Positions 1 to 8,771 of a stretch of DNA of 64,000 bases are shown here, one piece after another. Position 1 is the first letter of the stretch. The number at the start of each line of letters is the position of its first letter. Origin of the DNA: Streptomyces griseoluteus (lineage in GTDB: Bacteria > Actinomycetota > Actinomycetes > Streptomycetales > Streptomycetaceae); contig NZ_SRRU01000009.1 in the NCBI RefSeq assembly GCF_004784465.1, positions 248,001 through 312,000 of the forward strand, read 5' to 3'. A program made the position numbers and the translations under genes. The notes below the pieces were generated by a model that was not told where the DNA came from, did no database searches, and saw only the letters and a program-made list of their open reading frames with translations.

Positions 1-451
1 AGGCCAGCGTGTTCGACGCCAGCATCCCCGGCCGGAGGATCGTCGACTCGAGTCCGGTGGCCGCGATGAGCCGCTCGATGTCGGCGTGCAGCACCGCCAT
101 GGGATTGGGCTGCTGGAAGAAGGGGTGCGGCGTCTGGTGAGGGGAGGAGAGGAAGACGACCCGCCGCACGTGGGATGCGAGCCGCTCGACGACTGCCGCG
201 GCGGTCTGAGGCGGGGCGGTCCAGACGAGGAAGACCGCACCGGCGCCGCTCAACGCCGGTTCGAGCGACTCGGGCACGGTGAGATCGCCGGTGAAGACCT
301 CGACCTTCGCCGGCAGTGTCACTGCCGTCCCGGAGCGATGGGTGAGGGCGCGGACCGGCACGCCCGCGTCGAGGAGTTGGTCGATGGCGAGGCGGCCGAC
401 TCGGCCCGTCGCCCCGGTTACGAGCACGGGCGGAATGTCCAGCTGATTCAT
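1..451 (-). CDS. NmrA-like NAD(P)-binding oxidoreductase (C-terminus off left edge)
   Basis: The frame is open from the left edge to an ATG at 451 and encodes about 150 N-terminal residues of a Rossmann protein. The dinucleotide-binding motif VTGATGRVGR is at residues 11-20, followed by alternating strands and helices typical of NmrA/SDR-a5 proteins, then FLSSPHQTPHPFF and a LRPGM motif near the visible end. Relatives are redox-sensing NAD(P)H binders or quinone reductases; the substrate cannot be told from this part. A second in-frame ATG at 460 is possible and neither start has a clear ribosome site. The gene is divergent from a TetR regulator with palindromes between them, so it is the likely target of that repressor (inference). 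Confidence 0.8.
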   Translation of the reverse strand, partial: MNQLDIPPVLVTGATGRVGRLAIDQLLDAGVPVRALTHRSGTAVTLPAKVEVFTGDLTVPESLEPALSGAGAVFLVWTAPPQTAAAVVERLASHVRRVVFLSSPHQTPHPFFQQPNPMAVLHADIERLIAATGLESTILRPGMLASNTLA

Positions 452-465
452 GCCGCCCATAAAAA

Positions 466-505
466 CGTTACTCGGTTAAAAAAGCAACCCGGTAACGAAT
501 GTTAC
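466..505. promoter_or_regulatory. Candidate TetR operator between divergent genes
   Basis: The unusually AT-rich gap between the NmrA-like gene and the TetR gene contains GTAAC-gaat-GTTAC (492-505), a perfect 5-bp-arm palindrome. It also contains CGTTACtCGG (466-475) facing CCGGTAACG (489-497). The shared GTAAC/GTTAC half-sites suggest two overlapping operators controlling both promoters. Function is inferred from symmetry and position only. Confidence 0.5.
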
Positions 506-514
506 GCTGGTCAG

Positions 515-1111
515 ATGAGCGAGTCGACGGGACTGCGGGCCCGCAAGAAGGAGCGGACGCGCGACGCCATCGGCGACGCGGCCGTCTCGCTGTTCCTGGA
601 GCACGGCTTCGACCGCGTCTCGGTCAACGACATCGCCGCGGCGGCCGAAATCTCCAAGCCGACCCTCTTTCGGTACTTCCCCACCAAGGAAGATCTGGTG
701 CTGCACCGGTTTGCGGACCACCAGGGCGAGGCGGCACGCGTCGTGCGTGACCGCAGGTCCGGCATCAAGCCGGTGACGGCGCTGCACCGGCACTTCCGGG
801 CCGGCCTCGATCGGTACGAGCCCGTCACCGGCCTGAACGATCATCCCGAAGTGGTGGCGTTCCATCGGTTGGTGTTCACCACACCGACCCTGGCGGGCCG
901 GCTCACGCAGTACCAGCTGGAGGACGAGGCAGCACTCGCGGACGCCCTCGGCGAAGGCATCCAGGCACGCTTGCGGGCCGCCCAGGTACTCGCGGTCCAA
1001 CGGGTGCTCGCCCGTACCAACTGGCAGAAGATCGCTGACGGTCGAGCTGCCCACGACGTCCACCCCGAGGCCGTGGCCGACGCCGACCAGGCATTCAGTC
1101 AACTGCGGTGA
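515..1111 (+). CDS. TetR/AcrR family transcriptional regulator
   Basis: This 198-aa protein has the normal TetR length. Residues about 12-58 form the N-terminal three-helix DNA-binding domain, with the recognition segment ISKPTLFRYFPTKEDL. The rest is a variable helical ligand-binding domain. The open frame extends further upstream, but the ATG at 515 starts the canonical fold and leaves the palindromic operator region outside the gene. It is divergently transcribed from the NmrA-like oxidoreductase, the usual arrangement for a repressor that autoregulates and controls its neighbour. Its ligand is unknown. Confidence 0.88.
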   Translation: MSESTGLRARKKERTRDAIGDAAVSLFLEHGFDRVSVNDIAAAAEISKPTLFRYFPTKEDLVLHRFADHQGEAARVVRDRRSGIKPVTALHRHFRAGLDRYEPVTGLNDHPEVVAFHRLVFTTPTLAGRLTQYQLEDEAALADALGEGIQARLRAAQVLAVQRVLARTNWQKIADGRAAHDVHPEAVADADQAFSQLR

Positions 1112-1451
1112 CAGGCTGGGAAATCCGCCGCGCGCCCCCGACGCCGTACCGCGCAGCCGGCTCCGCGCCGCCCGCTTCTAACACGGCTCAGTTCAGCGGG
1201 TCCGTAGCGACGCGCCGTAATTACGGGAGTGAAGAGGCGTCAGAATGTCACCCAGAAAGCTTAATAGTATGTCAATCACTTTTTTGGCTATTTGATTTGA
1301 TGTTCCGTCAGATCGCGGAAAGCGCTCAAGAATGCCCTGTTCGGAGCTGCACCCCCAACTTCCGATATGCCGGTCATGTCGGCCGTAGGTAAGTTCATCC
1401 ACGAGCCGGTTCGACGAGCCGGCGCCCCTCTGTGCGACAGGAGATCGTGAG

Positions 1452-2000
1452 ATGGAGCTTCGTTCGACCGTGATCACCGCTGCTGTGTCGGCTGCCGCGG
1501 CTTTGGCCGCGACCGGTATCACGTACGCCTCGACCGCTTCCGCTTCGGCGCCCCAGGAGGCTCCGGCCGTCGTCGCCGCCGCAACCGGCGGCAGTGGGCA
1601 GAACGGAACCAGCAAGGGCGACGAGGGCAACAACAGTAAGGGCAACGAGGGCAAGGGCAACGAGGGCAAGGACAACGACCGGGACGACGACGACAACGAG
1701 GGCAAGCGCGGCTACGAGGGTCGTATCCAGGTCAACGAGCGGTCGTACTCCCCTCACGCCGGTGACTGCATCACCGTGGTCAGCGGCCTGGGCGCGAAGA
1801 CTCTGAACATCCGCAACGAGAGCCGCAAGGGCGTTGAGGTCTTCCGTGGGGTCGTCTGTGACAACGGCGCTCCCATCGCCACCGTCGGCCCGCACAGCTC
1901 CAGCTACGGCGTACGCCCGGGCTGGACCGAGGGCATCGACATCGACAACGGTGTAGTGGCCAGCTTCCGGGTGGTCAAGCGTCACCACGACGAGTACTAG
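1452..2000 (+). CDS. Small secreted protein with acidic Gly-Asn linker, copy A
   Basis: This 182-aa protein begins with a Sec-type signal (residues about 1-32, hydrophobic core VSAAAALAATGITYA, then ASASA). A low-complexity linker of KGNEGK repeats follows, with the run DRDDDDNEGK. The C-terminal domain of about 110 residues has two cysteines (GDCITVV and VVCDNG) that could form a disulfide. A ribosome site AGGAG precedes the ATG. The globular domain is not one I recognise. It is a close paralogue of 32451-33002 and the noncoding surroundings are duplicated with it. A cell-envelope or extracellular role is inferred from the signal peptide alone. Confidence 0.85.
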   Translation: MELRSTVITAAVSAAAALAATGITYASTASASAPQEAPAVVAAATGGSGQNGTSKGDEGNNSKGNEGKGNEGKDNDRDDDDNEGKRGYEGRIQVNERSYSPHAGDCITVVSGLGAKTLNIRNESRKGVEVFRGVVCDNGAPIATVGPHSSSYGVRPGWTEGIDIDNGVVASFRVVKRHHDEY

Positions 2001-2020
2001 GCCATAGCCAAGCACCTACT

Positions 2021-2055
2021 GGGACCCCGGCCCGCCGGAATCGGGCCGGGGTCCC
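2021..2055 (+). terminator. Strong intrinsic hairpin after secreted protein A
   Basis: GGGACCCCGGCCCG (2021-2034) pairs perfectly with CGGGCCGGGGTCCC (2042-2055) across a 7-nt loop. It lies 20 bp past the stop codon and is followed by AGTTT rather than a long T run, as is common in Streptomyces. The same hairpin recurs in copy B. Confidence 0.85.
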
Positions 2056-2265
2056 AGTTTGACCCAGGTGAGTGGCGGTCACCTCCCCCACGGCCCTGCC
2101 GGTGCCGCATGCCGGGTGCACGGCATCCGGTGTCCGCGCGGCCGTCCCCGCGCCTTCACAGCCAGCCCCACCTGCGGCTTTACGCCGGTCGGCGTGGGTT
2201 CTCAGTGCGCCGCCCCCGGCTGTGTGCCCGGCGCTTTCCCGGTCCGCAAACGGGTGAGGAGTGAC

Positions 2266-2739
2266 ATGAGCATCCGCCTGGTGGAAGACGTGAGCGACGG
2301 CACCTACGTCCTGGACCGCCTCACCGTCACGCTGACGCCGGCGCTGCCCTGGCTGGGACACCAGGTCTGCTGGGAGATGAACGGCCACCTCAAGGAGCCC
2401 GTCGACCTGACCCGGGTCACCTGCAACGTGATCATGAAGTTCGGGCCGGTGAAGATGCTCGAGAGAAACCACAGCTTGCCCGGCCTGCTCGAGAGCCTTG
2501 GCGCGAGGCTCTCGGGTGACCTCAGGCCGGCTGCCGGACCGTGGCGGCAGACATGGAACCTTCAGCTCCCCGAAGCGGTGCCGGTGGCCGAGCACCGGAT
2601 CCTGCTGCGCGCCCGGACGGACAGCGGACAGAACTTCCTCGCTCTGGACATCGCCCTGGACTTCAGCCACAGGTTCCGTCCATCCCCGGCGGACGGCGCA
2701 GCAGGCTCCCGCGTGCTGCACGGCTCACACCGGCGCTGA
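2266..2739 (+). CDS. Hypothetical protein, possible ML-like lipid-binding fold
   Basis: This 157-aa protein has no signal peptide. The ATG at 2266 is preceded by GGTGAGGAG, while the longer open frame upstream lies in duplicated noncoding DNA and is unlikely to be translated. Residues about 15-120 look like a beta-sandwich: CWEMNGHLKEPVDLT, then TWNLQLPEAVPVAEHR and LLRARTDSGQNF. The latter recalls the P-xxxP-G-x-Y strand of MD-2-related lipid-recognition (ML) domains, but the disulfide cysteines of that family are absent, so this is only a guess. Copy B of the duplication keeps the ribosome site but has lost or never had this gene. Confidence 0.55.
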   Translation: MSIRLVEDVSDGTYVLDRLTVTLTPALPWLGHQVCWEMNGHLKEPVDLTRVTCNVIMKFGPVKMLERNHSLPGLLESLGARLSGDLRPAAGPWRQTWNLQLPEAVPVAEHRILLRARTDSGQNFLALDIALDFSHRFRPSPADGAAGSRVLHGSHRR

Positions 2740-3045
2740 CGGAGTCAATCGGGTCGCACGTGCGGGAGGCGGCCCTGCACATGGCGGGGGAGTGACGGCG
2801 ACGCCGGCACATGAAGGCGACAAGCCGCCGTCGTGGCCTCGCACGCCACAGCCGACACAGGCAGCGGTGAACACGACTGGACGAGAGGGGCCGGCGGTCG
2901 GCAGACCGTCATAGGCATGGAATCCGTCCGCGCATTTCACCCGAGTGGCCTACATTTTGCCGTTTCGGGCATGCGGCGGTCCCCTGTTCGGCCCACTGTG
3001 GAAGCGGACCGACAACCGCCGCGTCCTTCCCCACCGGGAGGCGTC
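2740..3045. other. Intergenic, nothing recognised
   Basis: About 305 bp without a convincing gene. Open frames here overlap one another and have no ribosome sites. The last 40 bp carry the CCGGGAGGCGTC ribosome site of the next small gene. Confidence 0.5.
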
Positions 3046-3189
3046 ATGGCCGTGTTAGCCCTGCTCGTCCCGGTTCTGCTCATGCTCACGATGCTGGCGC
3101 TGGATGCGTTCGAGGACCACTTGTTTCCCCCCTCCCCGCCCCCCTCGCCTCCAGACGAGACAGCAGAGCAACCAGACAGCCCGTCCTGA
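3046..3189 (+). CDS. 47-aa single-pass membrane protein with proline-rich tail
   Basis: A strong ribosome site (GGGAGG, 6 bp spacing) precedes ATG 3046. The product starts with one transmembrane helix (VLALLVPVLLMLTMLALDA, residues 3-21), then the charged FEDHLFPP, and ends in a Pro/Ser/Glu-rich cytoplasmic or external tail. Similar tiny membrane proteins are common in Streptomyces and have no assigned role. The open frame extends 5' without support. Confidence 0.65.
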   Translation: MAVLALLVPVLLMLTMLALDAFEDHLFPPSPPPSPPDETAEQPDSPS

Positions 3190-3198
3190 CGCATCATC

Positions 3199-3629
3199 AT
3201 TACGCGGCCACCCGGGAGCGTTCTTCCCAGCCCACTGGCCGCGGTGGCGTCAGTCGGGGCGACCGCTGCGCCCAGTGCTCAGGCTGACCCCGCGGATGCC
3301 AAGGGCGCCTCGACGGTCGGGGCGAGCGCTCCTGCTCTCACCCCGCGGAGGAAACTCACCGCCACTACCTCGCCGACCTCGCGGACCCGGCGAGCGAGAG
3401 CTACTTCGCGTCGCGCCACTTCGCCGTGACCGCGAAGAAGCCGTCGAAGCCGTGGCGTTCGGTGATCACCGGGCCGGACGTCAAGGCCGCGTCTTCGTTC
3501 ACCATCGAGGCGAAGACCTACGCCTTTCTCCGCACCACGTCCGGGGCGGACAGCCCCGCCGACAGCGCGAAGGCGAGCAGTAGGAGGGCGGGTGGATGGC
3601 CTGGGGGCCGTCGGCGACCCTTTGTCTGA
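3199..3629 (+). pseudogene. Possible frameshifted remnant of a secreted protein
   Basis: One frame (about 3199-3345) reads as the end of a secretion signal: LAAVASVGATAAPSAQAD. After about 3345 the coding look moves to another frame: HYLADLADPASESYFASRHF, then VTAKKPSKPWRSVITGPDV and FTIEAKTYAFLRTT. A single indel joins them. There is no good start codon and the 3' end degenerates into Arg/Gly. The family is not recognised, and the call rests only on residue composition and the frame switch. Confidence 0.35.
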
Positions 3630-3787
3630 AAACAGTCGTCCTGTGCGGTGGGGTCGGAGCGCGGTCCGACGGAGGCCCGTCTCCCACCGTCGGTGAAAGC
3701 GCCTGGTAAGACGGGGTGAAGGTGCGGAGCAGGTCAGGTTGTGTACTGGTGTTCGGTAGTGGATCAACGGCCGCTAACATCCCGTGC

Positions 3788-5152
3788 ATGTCCGAAACCG
3801 CCGTGCTGCGCCTTCTGAAGAACGACCACCGCACCGCCAGGGCCGCCGCCGGCGAGAGCATCTCCTTTCCCGACGACTGTGCGAAGGCGCTCCTCGGTGA
3901 GCTGATGTCCGACGAAGTGGTCAAGGCCCTGTACCACGACGGCTGGGGCTACGCCGCGCTTACCACCTGCGGCCTCGTCCTCGTCAGAAGTCTGCCGACG
4001 CTGAAGGTGGCCCGGATTCCCGCGCCTTTGCTGATCCTGCGTCACGCGTACGGCGTGTTCGGCTCGGTCGACGTCCTGGTCGACGGCAAGCCGCACAAGC
4101 TGCACGGCTCGAAACTGGACCCGAAGGGAGAACTCCTCGGCACGGCCGGGCAGCTCCTGCCCCCCGGCTCGCCGTTGCGCCCCGGCCGCGGCAGACGGCT
4201 GTCCACGTGGGTGCGCAGGCACCCTGTCTCCGTGGCCGCGGCCGCGGCCGTGGTCGCCCTCGCCGGACTGAACCCGGGCTCGGGCGGGGAGAAGGCCGTG
4301 GCGCAGGACCGGACGTACCGCACCGCGGACGTGCCCGACTTCGAGGGGACGTTCCTCGCCTCGGCGGTGGCGAAGGCGCGTCTCGACGGGTGGAGGAAGG
4401 TGTCGGCCGCCGACGCCTCCTCCGCCCACCGGCCGGTGAAGCCCACCGCGCCGGGCTGGCGGGTGTGCTTCCAGAGTCCGTCCGCGAACGTGCCGGCCTG
4501 GCCGTCCCTCTCCCCGCTGACGCTCTACGCGGTGCCGGAACGGGAGGCATGCCCGGCATGGCTGCACGACTCGCGCCGGATTCTGATGCCCGGCCTGGTC
4601 GGTGAGCGGTTCGACGCCGCCTCGCGCACTCTCGTTGACCTGGGGCTCGACGACGTCGACGCCTTCCACGCCCACACCGGCGAGCGCCTGAACGAAGGCG
4701 GGTCGCGGGACCTGGACGACTGGCAGGTGTGCCGGCAGCACCCGGAATCGGGCAGCGAGGTCTCGACCACGACGCGCCCCGACCTGTGGCTGAGCGGTCC
4801 CGGCATCTCCTGCACCGAACCCAGCCCCAGCCCGGTGCCGAAGCCGAAGCCGAAGCCGAAACCCAAGCCTCGTCCTCAGCCGTCCTACGGCACCTCGGGC
4901 GGGGGCAGCGGGGGAGGCGGAACCGGTGGGGGCTCGTCCAGCCGCACGGGTTCCGGCAGCGGCGGTTCTTCCGGCACCTCGGGCGGCACCGGCGGTTCGA
5001 ACGGCGGCAGCGCCACCGGCGGCCGGGTGGGTGTTCAGTTCGGACAGTACTGCGCTCCCGTCGGCGCCACCGCGACGACCGGCGACGGGCGGCCGGCGAA
5101 GTGCTTCATGGGCAGGGACGGCCAGGCTCGGTGGGGGTACAACTCCGGGTGA
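3788..5152 (+). CDS. Membrane-anchored protein with PASTA-like repeats and Gly/Ser linker
   Basis: This 454-aa protein starts at ATG 3788, which begins MSETAVLRLLKND. Residues 1-140 form a cytoplasmic globular domain of unknown type. A basic stretch and one membrane helix (VSVAAAAAVVALAGL, about 150-166) follow. Outside are two PASTA-like segments (VPDFEGTFLASAVAKA and MPGLVGERFDAASRTL). A KPKPKPKPKP spacer and a long Gly/Ser/Thr linker come next. The end is a short conserved module with GQYCAPVGATA and KCFMGRDGQARWG, whose cysteine pair recurs at the C-termini of many Streptomyces surface proteins (from memory). There is no kinase domain, so it may sense the wall rather than signal directly. 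Confidence 0.72.
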   Translation: MSETAVLRLLKNDHRTARAAAGESISFPDDCAKALLGELMSDEVVKALYHDGWGYAALTTCGLVLVRSLPTLKVARIPAPLLILRHAYGVFGSVDVLVDGKPHKLHGSKLDPKGELLGTAGQLLPPGSPLRPGRGRRLSTWVRRHPVSVAAAAAVVALAGLNPGSGGEKAVAQDRTYRTADVPDFEGTFLASAVAKARLDGWRKVSAADASSAHRPVKPTAPGWRVCFQSPSANVPAWPSLSPLTLYAVPEREACPAWLHDSRRILMPGLVGERFDAASRTLVDLGLDDVDAFHAHTGERLNEGGSRDLDDWQVCRQHPESGSEVSTTTRPDLWLSGPGISCTEPSPSPVPKPKPKPKPKPRPQPSYGTSGGGSGGGGTGGGSSSRTGSGSGGSSGTSGGTGGSNGGSATGGRVGVQFGQYCAPVGATATTGDGRPAKCFMGRDGQARWGYNSG

Positions 5153-5626
5153 CGCCACACGCCCCCGCTCATGCTGGCGGGCCGCATGCGGTCACCCGCG
5201 CCAGGCGTGCGTGGTCTGGCCAGTGAGGGCGGCGCGCCACCACGTCGAGCAACAAGGCCGCGCCGTTGATCCCTGTCGTCAGGGACAGCCCGGCTTCAAT
5301 TCCGTTCCCGACAGCGCCCGTTACCCGCATGCGCTCCAGCCGGTCACTGGCAGCCTCGGCCCGGCGTCCGCCGGCCGGTAGGCGGCATGGTCAGGCTGCA
5401 AATTTCTGCGGAGCGGTTCGACGCCTGCCGTCTGACGCCGGCGTTGCGAAGGGTCACGCTGGAAGTCGAACGGGTTCCAGCGAGCTCTTCAGGTCCCATG
5501 GCCGGGCGGCCCGCGGCTCCTGCAGGCAGTCCAGGGCCGTCTGGTACCTCTGGGGATCGAGCCGCGCCTCGTGGGCGGCCATCCAGTGCTAGCTGGCGCC
5601 CTCGGTCTTGGTCGGCCGGCGAGGGG
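5153..5626. other. Intergenic, at most a decayed fragment
   Basis: No supported gene. On the minus strand at about 5465-5595 a 40-codon frame reads MAAHEARLDPQRYQTALDCL. It has an in-frame stop just upstream and no ribosome site, so it could be the tail of a lost gene. Everything else looks noncoding. Confidence 0.4.
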
Positions 5627-6004
5627 TCAGTCGGCCAGCGCTTGATCGAGGGTTTCGTGGCAGTCGATGAGGGTGTCGAGGCCGACGAGTTGCAGGGTGC
5701 GCAGCACCACGCCTGTCGGGCTTGCCAGGCGGAGCCAGCCGCCGGACTCGGTGAGGGCGCGGTGGGCGGCGATGAGGATGTTGATGCCAGTGGAGTCCAG
5801 GAAGGCCACTTGGCGCAGGTCCACGACGACACGGGGGCGGGGCGTGCCGGCGAGGTCCAGGGCGTGGGCGAGCGTGTCACCTGTGTGATGGTCGATCTCT
5901 CCGGCCACTGTCAGTACGTGGATGCCGTCAGTGGTGGCGGCCTCGATTGACAGCTGCTCCGGGTGCACAGCCTTGTTGATGTCCGCCACTTCTTCCTCAG
6001 CCAT
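5627..6004 (-). CDS. STAS-domain anti-sigma factor antagonist
   Basis: A 125-aa single STAS domain (residues about 18-122), the full normal length. The phosphorylation loop DLRQVAFLDSTGINIL carries the conserved DSTG serine that a partner anti-sigma kinase would phosphorylate. In this family the unphosphorylated form binds an anti-sigma factor and frees the sigma factor. The gene is divergent from an RsbW-like ATPase 160 bp away, and a Ser/Thr kinase gene follows downstream of that. A complete partner-switching set is therefore within 3 kb, though physical pairing is inferred. Confidence 0.9.
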   Translation of the reverse strand: MAEEEVADINKAVHPEQLSIEAATTDGIHVLTVAGEIDHHTGDTLAHALDLAGTPRPRVVVDLRQVAFLDSTGINILIAAHRALTESGGWLRLASPTGVVLRTLQLVGLDTLIDCHETLDQALAD

Positions 6005-6166
6005 GTCGGTGATCCTGGCACAGCCAGGTCTTCATCCGGAATCCGCTGCCCCGTAGGGATCGGGGTGATGCCCGGGTGAGACGCAGGCAACACAAGGGAA
6101 TCGTGTATCACTCTCGCTGGGGCGGGTAAGCGCGCGAACGTGAACGGGGTATTGAAGGTGGTCACG

Positions 6167-6646
6167 ATGGAAGCAGTGCCTGTGGATGAGGACGGCACCA
6201 CGCCGGGCGACCGGGTCCTGCACGCCACCGCGGCCCTGGACGGGGACGGCACGGTCATTGCCCAGGCCCGTCATCTGGCCGCCGACTTCCTGGCCCGCGT
6301 GCAGGCCGACCACGGCCTGCCCGTCTCGCAGCGGGCCATGGATCTGACCCAGCTGGTGGTCAGCGAGCTGGTCACCAACGCCATCAAGTACGCTCCCGGC
6401 CCAGTGCTGCTCGATGTGCGGATCGCCGGTGACACGGTCGAGGTCGCGGTGTGGGACTCCGACCCGGTACTGCCCGTCGCCCGCGCCGCGGACGTCGGCC
6501 GGGTGGGCCAGCACGGGCTGGAGATCGTCATGGCCGTCTGCCAGAGCTTCGAAGCACAGCGGGAACCGGTCGGCAAACGCATCACCGCCCGCATCGCCCT
6601 GCTGGACGACCCGGGCGGCGCCATCGCCGGCCACCGCCCCCTGTAG
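6167..6646 (+). CDS. Anti-sigma factor ATPase (RsbW-like HATPase)
   Basis: This 159-aa GHKL-fold protein shows the N box ELVTNAIKYAPG, a G1-like segment VWDSDP and the G2 motif VGQHGLEIV, with the ATP lid between. I prefer ATG 6167, which has AAGGTGG 6 bp upstream, over the in-frame GTG at 6140. Family members are Ser kinases that phosphorylate STAS antagonists and sequester sigma factors. Streptomyces has dozens, many of unknown partner. The STAS protein encoded divergently next door is the natural candidate. Confidence 0.88.
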   Translation: MEAVPVDEDGTTPGDRVLHATAALDGDGTVIAQARHLAADFLARVQADHGLPVSQRAMDLTQLVVSELVTNAIKYAPGPVLLDVRIAGDTVEVAVWDSDPVLPVARAADVGRVGQHGLEIVMAVCQSFEAQREPVGKRITARIALLDDPGGAIAGHRPL

Positions 6647-7311
6647 CAGCGGGACAGGCGCACAAGACGCACGGGACTTTTGCGCGAGCGGGCCGGCAGT
6701 AGCCGTACGCGGATCGGGTATCCCTACCGTGCTGTCTTCCGGGAGGGGGCCCGGCGCCGTGGTCATCGTTGCCCGCCCTGCGGCTGCCGACGGTGGCCTT
6801 CATGTGTCGTAGGTGATCAAAGTGTGACGACTTTCGGCGTGCATCTTCATGAAGGTGCTGGTCTCGCGATCATCCCCGTCCCCCTGTGACACTCCTGTCG
6901 GGTCGCACGCTGATCTAAGTGACCCCTGGGCGGGGTCATGGGGTGCCCAGCCTCCGGGGGGAGACATACGGGCGCCTCAGGGGCAGGCCCGGTTTCCCCC
7001 TGTAAACCGGGCCTGCCCTTGCTCTCGCTTGTCCGAATCGTCCGGCACGCTGCCGCTGTGCGGGACTGTGACACCAGCGCTGCTCTTGGCGCTGTATGAG
7101 TGGACCCAAGGGTCCGTGACGCTCGCTGTTCCCCGTTTGAGGGAGCAACTGCGTACGAGGGCAGGCAGGTACGTCCCCCGTCGTCTGCCTGCCCCGCATG
7201 GGGTGCCGTCGAGGGCCGCCGCGCTCGGCCGCAGTACCGGCCGGCCGGGCACCTGCGGCCCTTATGCGTGGGGGGTGTGGAAGTGCGAACGTTGTGGTGA
7301 TCGGGGTGTGT
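6647..7311. other. Long intergenic region upstream of the kinase
   Basis: 665 bp without a supported gene. It holds the perfect hairpin at 6981-7018. Open frames on both strands here lack ribosome sites and recognisable sequence. The promoter of the kinase gene must lie in the right half, but I cannot point to it. Confidence 0.5.
6981..7018. terminator. Perfect 15-bp-stem hairpin
   Basis: GGGCAGGCCCGGTTT (6981-6995) pairs exactly with AAACCGGGCCTGCCC (7004-7018) across an 8-nt C-rich loop. It sits 335 bp after the anti-sigma gene and 290 bp before the kinase start. No T run follows on either strand, so it may be a rho-independent terminator of Streptomyces type or a structured RNA element. 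Confidence 0.6.
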
Positions 7312-8538
7312 ATGCAAGGGCTGCTGGCCAACCGCTACCAGTTGGAGGAACGGCTGGGGCGCGGGGCGATGGGGGAGGTGTGGCGGGCCGCCGACCAGCT
7401 CCTGGAACGCCCCGTGGCCATCAAACTGCTGTTCGCGCAGGCGGCCGCGGAAGCCGAACGCTTTCGACTGGAGGCGCAGACCGCGGGCCGGCTCAACCAC
7501 CCCAACGTCGTCGGCATGTACGACTTCGGCTCGCACCATGACCAGTTCTACCTCGTCATGGAGCTCGTCGACGGCTGGACTCTCGCACAGGAACGGTCCT
7601 TGCGTGGTGTGCTGAGCCCGCAGGGCGCGGCGGCAATCGCCGCTCAGGTGGCAGCCGGTCTGGCCGCGGCGCATCAGCGTGCAGTGATCCACCGGGACAT
7701 CAAGCCCGCCAACGTGATGCTGAGCAAGCACGGCACAGCGAAGATCGCCGACTTCGGGATCGCCCGCTTCGCCGACGAAGCGGCCAGTGCCCTCACCGCC
7801 ACCGGGAAGACCCTCGGCACGGCCGACTACCTCGCCCCCGAACGCGCCCTCGGGCGCCCCGCCCAGCCCGCCTCCGACGTCTACTCCCTCGGCTGCGTGC
7901 TCTACGAACTCCTCACCGGCAAACCCCCGTTCCGCGGCGCCACCTCACTGTCCGTGGTGCAGCAACACGTCAACGGCATTCCAGCACCGCCCAACCGGCT
8001 GCGCCCCCAGATACCGCAGCAACTCTCCGACTACGTGCTGCTCCTGCTCGCCAAGGACCCGGCCCACCGGCCCACAGCCGAGCAGGCTTCCTACTGGCTC
8101 GCCGGCTCCCACCGGACACCGACCCGGCCGGCACCTCGCAGCACGACGATCACGCCTGCGCCGCCCCTGGCTCCCGCTCCCGGCCCGCGGTCCCTTCCGT
8201 CCCAGAGCGCGACGCACCCCCGCCCGCGCGGGCGCCGCAGACTGGCCACCCAAGCTACGCTCTGCGGCATCGGCCTGGCGCTCTTCGCCGCCGCAGCAGC
8301 ACTGGGAGCCTCGATGCGATCCAGCGAGAACGCCCCCTCGTCGCCCGCCCCGGCAACGGCCGCCCCGGCAGCGGTCACCTCCGCTCCAGCAACACGCACA
8401 CCGTCCCCGTCGGCCGCATCCTCTGCCACGTCGGCCGTCACCGTGCCGCCCCCGCGGAACCGCGATGACGACCAGGACCACGAAAGCCGGGACAAGCAGG
8501 GGCGAGGGAAGAGCAAGAAACAGCACTCCCACGATTGA
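7312..8538 (+). CDS. Membrane-anchored Ser/Thr protein kinase (PknB-like, no PASTA)
   Basis: This 408-aa protein has a complete active kinase domain at residues 8-265. It shows the glycine loop GRGAMGEV, catalytic VAIK Lys38, HRDIKPAN at 127-134, DFG at 147-149 and the GTADYLAPE activation segment. A basic juxtamembrane stretch and one transmembrane helix (about 314-333) follow. The external tail is about 75 residues, Pro/Ser/Thr-rich, ending in charged RDDDQDHESRDK-type sequence, with no sensor domain. ATG 7312 is chosen because it begins just before the NRYQLEERLG start of the domain. Its target is unknown; the nearby STAS/anti-sigma pair is an obvious possibility. Confidence 0.9.
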   Translation: MQGLLANRYQLEERLGRGAMGEVWRAADQLLERPVAIKLLFAQAAAEAERFRLEAQTAGRLNHPNVVGMYDFGSHHDQFYLVMELVDGWTLAQERSLRGVLSPQGAAAIAAQVAAGLAAAHQRAVIHRDIKPANVMLSKHGTAKIADFGIARFADEAASALTATGKTLGTADYLAPERALGRPAQPASDVYSLGCVLYELLTGKPPFRGATSLSVVQQHVNGIPAPPNRLRPQIPQQLSDYVLLLLAKDPAHRPTAEQASYWLAGSHRTPTRPAPRSTTITPAPPLAPAPGPRSLPSQSATHPRPRGRRRLATQATLCGIGLALFAAAAALGASMRSSENAPSSPAPATAAPAAVTSAPATRTPSPSAASSATSAVTVPPPRNRDDDQDHESRDKQGRGKSKKQHSHD

Positions 8539-8771
8539 GCCGTGCCGTCCGCTGCACAACAGTCCCCGCGCCTCCAGGTATTCGGCGCCGCACCGGCCGC
8601 CCGGCCCACGAGCCGGGATGGTCGGGGGCGGGCGTGGACGTGATGGGCCGTGCGGCCGGCGGCAGATCGGCGATCCGCTGACTCGGGCCGGGCCGAGGCA
8701 TCCGTGGGAGGGGGCGCGGTGCGCCGCCTCCCACGGACCCTCCAGCAGGGGAGTGTTGACGGGCGTCCTGG

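Larger units (their letters stand above)
1182..2262. repeat. Segmental duplication, copy A (partner 32180-33262)
   Basis: About 1.08 kb shared with 32180-33262. The shared stretch covers a roughly 270-bp leader, a secreted-protein gene, its terminator and about 205 bp downstream up to a GGTGAGGAGT ribosome site. Identity is high throughout by eye, in noncoding as well as coding DNA, with scattered substitutions and small in-frame length changes in the Gly/Asn/Glu linker. Both copies have the same orientation and lie about 31 kb apart. Homology begins at CACGGCTCAGTTCA and stops just after the ribosome site of the gene at 2266. Confidence 0.9.

Noticed and set aside
4840..4880. KPKPKPKPKP repeat as possible DNA repeat or CRISPR-like array
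   Set aside because: A short in-frame coding repeat forming a proline-lysine spacer; no spacers or leader. No CRISPR array was seen in the window.
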